Origin: Anaerolineales bacterium
GTDB lineage: Bacteria > Chloroflexota > Anaerolineae > Anaerolineales > Villigracilaceae
Direction: 5' to 3'
Assembly (NCBI GenBank): GCA_025966435.1
Contig: JAICRQ010000262.1
Coordinates: 1 to 5,490, forward strand
DNA: 5,490 nt
The notes beneath the pieces were generated by a model. It worked only from the letters and a program-made list of their open reading frames with translations, did no database searches and was not told the origin of the DNA. The stretch's first letter is position 1; each line of letters opens with the position of its first letter. Shown one piece after another: positions 4,821 to 5,490 of this stretch. Both the position numbers and the translations under genes were made by a program.

Positions 4821-5490
4821 ATGAGGTCCGAGAAGAAGAGTAAACGCCAGGAACGACGCCAGAAAATACTACAACAGGAACGACGCAATCGTTTGTTGAC
4901 GATCGGTCTGATCTCACTGGGTGCCGCATTTCTTGTTTTTGCTGTGGTCTGGCCCTTTCTCCGGCCGGTTGCCGAAGTTGTGTCTGCAGACCCGGGAACG
5001 TTGTTTCAACCAGAGGACAATACGCTGGGTGACCCGAACGCGCCGATTACGATTGAGGAATATGCTGATTTTCAATGTCCGTTCTGCGAACGATTCCACG
5101 AGGAAACCGAGCCGCTGCTCAAACAGTATTATATTGATACCGGCAAGGTCCACTTCGTCTATCGTTCGATGGGAAATTTCGTCAGTGACAACATTGCGCG
5201 CGCGAAAGGGACACCTGCAACAACAGAGTCCAGGGACGCCGCCCTGGCAGCCTATTGCGCTGGAGACCAGGACAAGTTCTGGGATATGCATGCCCATCTA
5301 TTTGCAAATGTCCTTGGGGAAGATGTGGGTTCGTTCACCGACAGACGCTTAAAATCCATCGCAGAAACAGCGGGTTTGGATATGGAAGTATTCAATAGTT
5401 GCTATGACAGCGGCAAGTATCTCGACCGTATCCAGCAGGACGCGGAAGACGGGCAGGCTGCCAACGTCACCGGCACGCCGGGTTTCATTA
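4821..5490 (+). CDS. Membrane-anchored DsbA-like thiol-disulfide oxidoreductase (3' end outside window)
   Basis: The first 223 residues of a DsbA-family protein (Thioredoxin_4 type) are encoded, open to the window end. It probably oxidises or isomerises disulfides in exported proteins. A strongly basic N-tail (residues 1-25, rich in Lys, Arg, Gln) precedes one hydrophobic segment (about 26-47, LLTIGLISLGAAFLVFAVVW). This predicts an N-in anchor with the catalytic domain outside. The thioredoxin fold starts at DPNAPITIEEYADFQCPFC; the active site is Cys86-Pro-Phe-Cys89. GDQDKFWDMHAHLF (148-161) is the family's helical insert, and the cis-proline is Pro220 in GTPGF, just before the cut. Cys146 and Cys194 form a second pair, possibly a structural disulfide. 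The ATG at 4821 has the strong ribosome site AAGGAG (4805-4810), 10 bases upstream. Only the last strand and helix should be missing. Its usual re-oxidising partner (DsbB or VKOR) is not in view. Confidence 0.93.
   Translation, partial: MRSEKKSKRQERRQKILQQERRNRLLTIGLISLGAAFLVFAVVWPFLRPVAEVVSADPGTLFQPEDNTLGDPNAPITIEEYADFQCPFCERFHEETEPLLKQYYIDTGKVHFVYRSMGNFVSDNIARAKGTPATTESRDAALAAYCAGDQDKFWDMHAHLFANVLGEDVGSFTDRRLKSIAETAGLDMEVFNSCYDSGKYLDRIQQDAEDGQAANVTGTPGFI

Noticed and set aside
4921..5352. Open + strand frame of 143 codons overlapping the DsbA-like gene
   Set aside because: It is a shifted frame of the gene starting at 4821, whose frame encodes the CPFC active site, cis-proline and membrane anchor. 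The shifted translation resembles no protein family.

Overview
The window reads as an ordinary bacterial chromosomal segment with moderate GC content. Eight genes all lie on the + strand, packed with short gaps or 4-base overlaps. The best guess at origin is a member of Chloroflexota (Anaerolineae-like). This is inferred from three things: the style of the membrane-anchored DsbA-like protein with its lysine/arginine/glutamine-rich N-tail, a pair of small V4R proteins, and a helix-turn-helix plus TPR gene pair beside a CpaF ATPase. It is not proven by any marker gene here. I see no RNA genes, CRISPR array, insertion sequence or origin, and no gene-free stretch longer than about 130 bases.

Layout: (1) 1-375 is the C-terminal end of a CpaF/TadA-type secretion ATPase that begins before the window. 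(2) After a 65-base gap with an extended -10 promoter come a regulator with two XRE-type helix-turn-helix domains (441-1118) and, 8 bases later, a small TPR protein (1127-1654). (3) After a 61-base gap containing a perfect hairpin comes a GNAT acetyltransferase with a degenerate N-terminal copy and an intact C-terminal domain (1716-2582). (4) After a 41-base gap with two back-to-back inverted repeats comes a tightly coupled trio: V4R protein A (2624-3244), V4R protein B (3241-3852) and a monoacylglycerol-lipase-like alpha/beta hydrolase (3849-4691), joined by GTGA and ATGA overlaps. (5) A 129-base gap with a weak promoter candidate leads to a membrane-anchored DsbA-like thiol-disulfide protein (4821 to the window end, truncated).

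The most interesting part is the V4R-V4R-hydrolase trio. Both V4R proteins keep a Cys-Glu-Cys-Cys set with identical spacing (23, 3 and 8 residues). This spacing matches the zinc site I recall from the phenol sensor MopR, although these are free-standing small proteins and not the sensory part of an NtrC-type activator. Coupling two divergent V4R proteins to a lipase-like enzyme suggests a small module that binds a hydrophobic ligand and hydrolyses a lipid or ester. That role is inference; the sequence shows only the domains and the translational coupling. The upstream regulator, TPR protein and acetyltransferase may share a transcript with it, but hairpins in the gaps could set separate expression levels.
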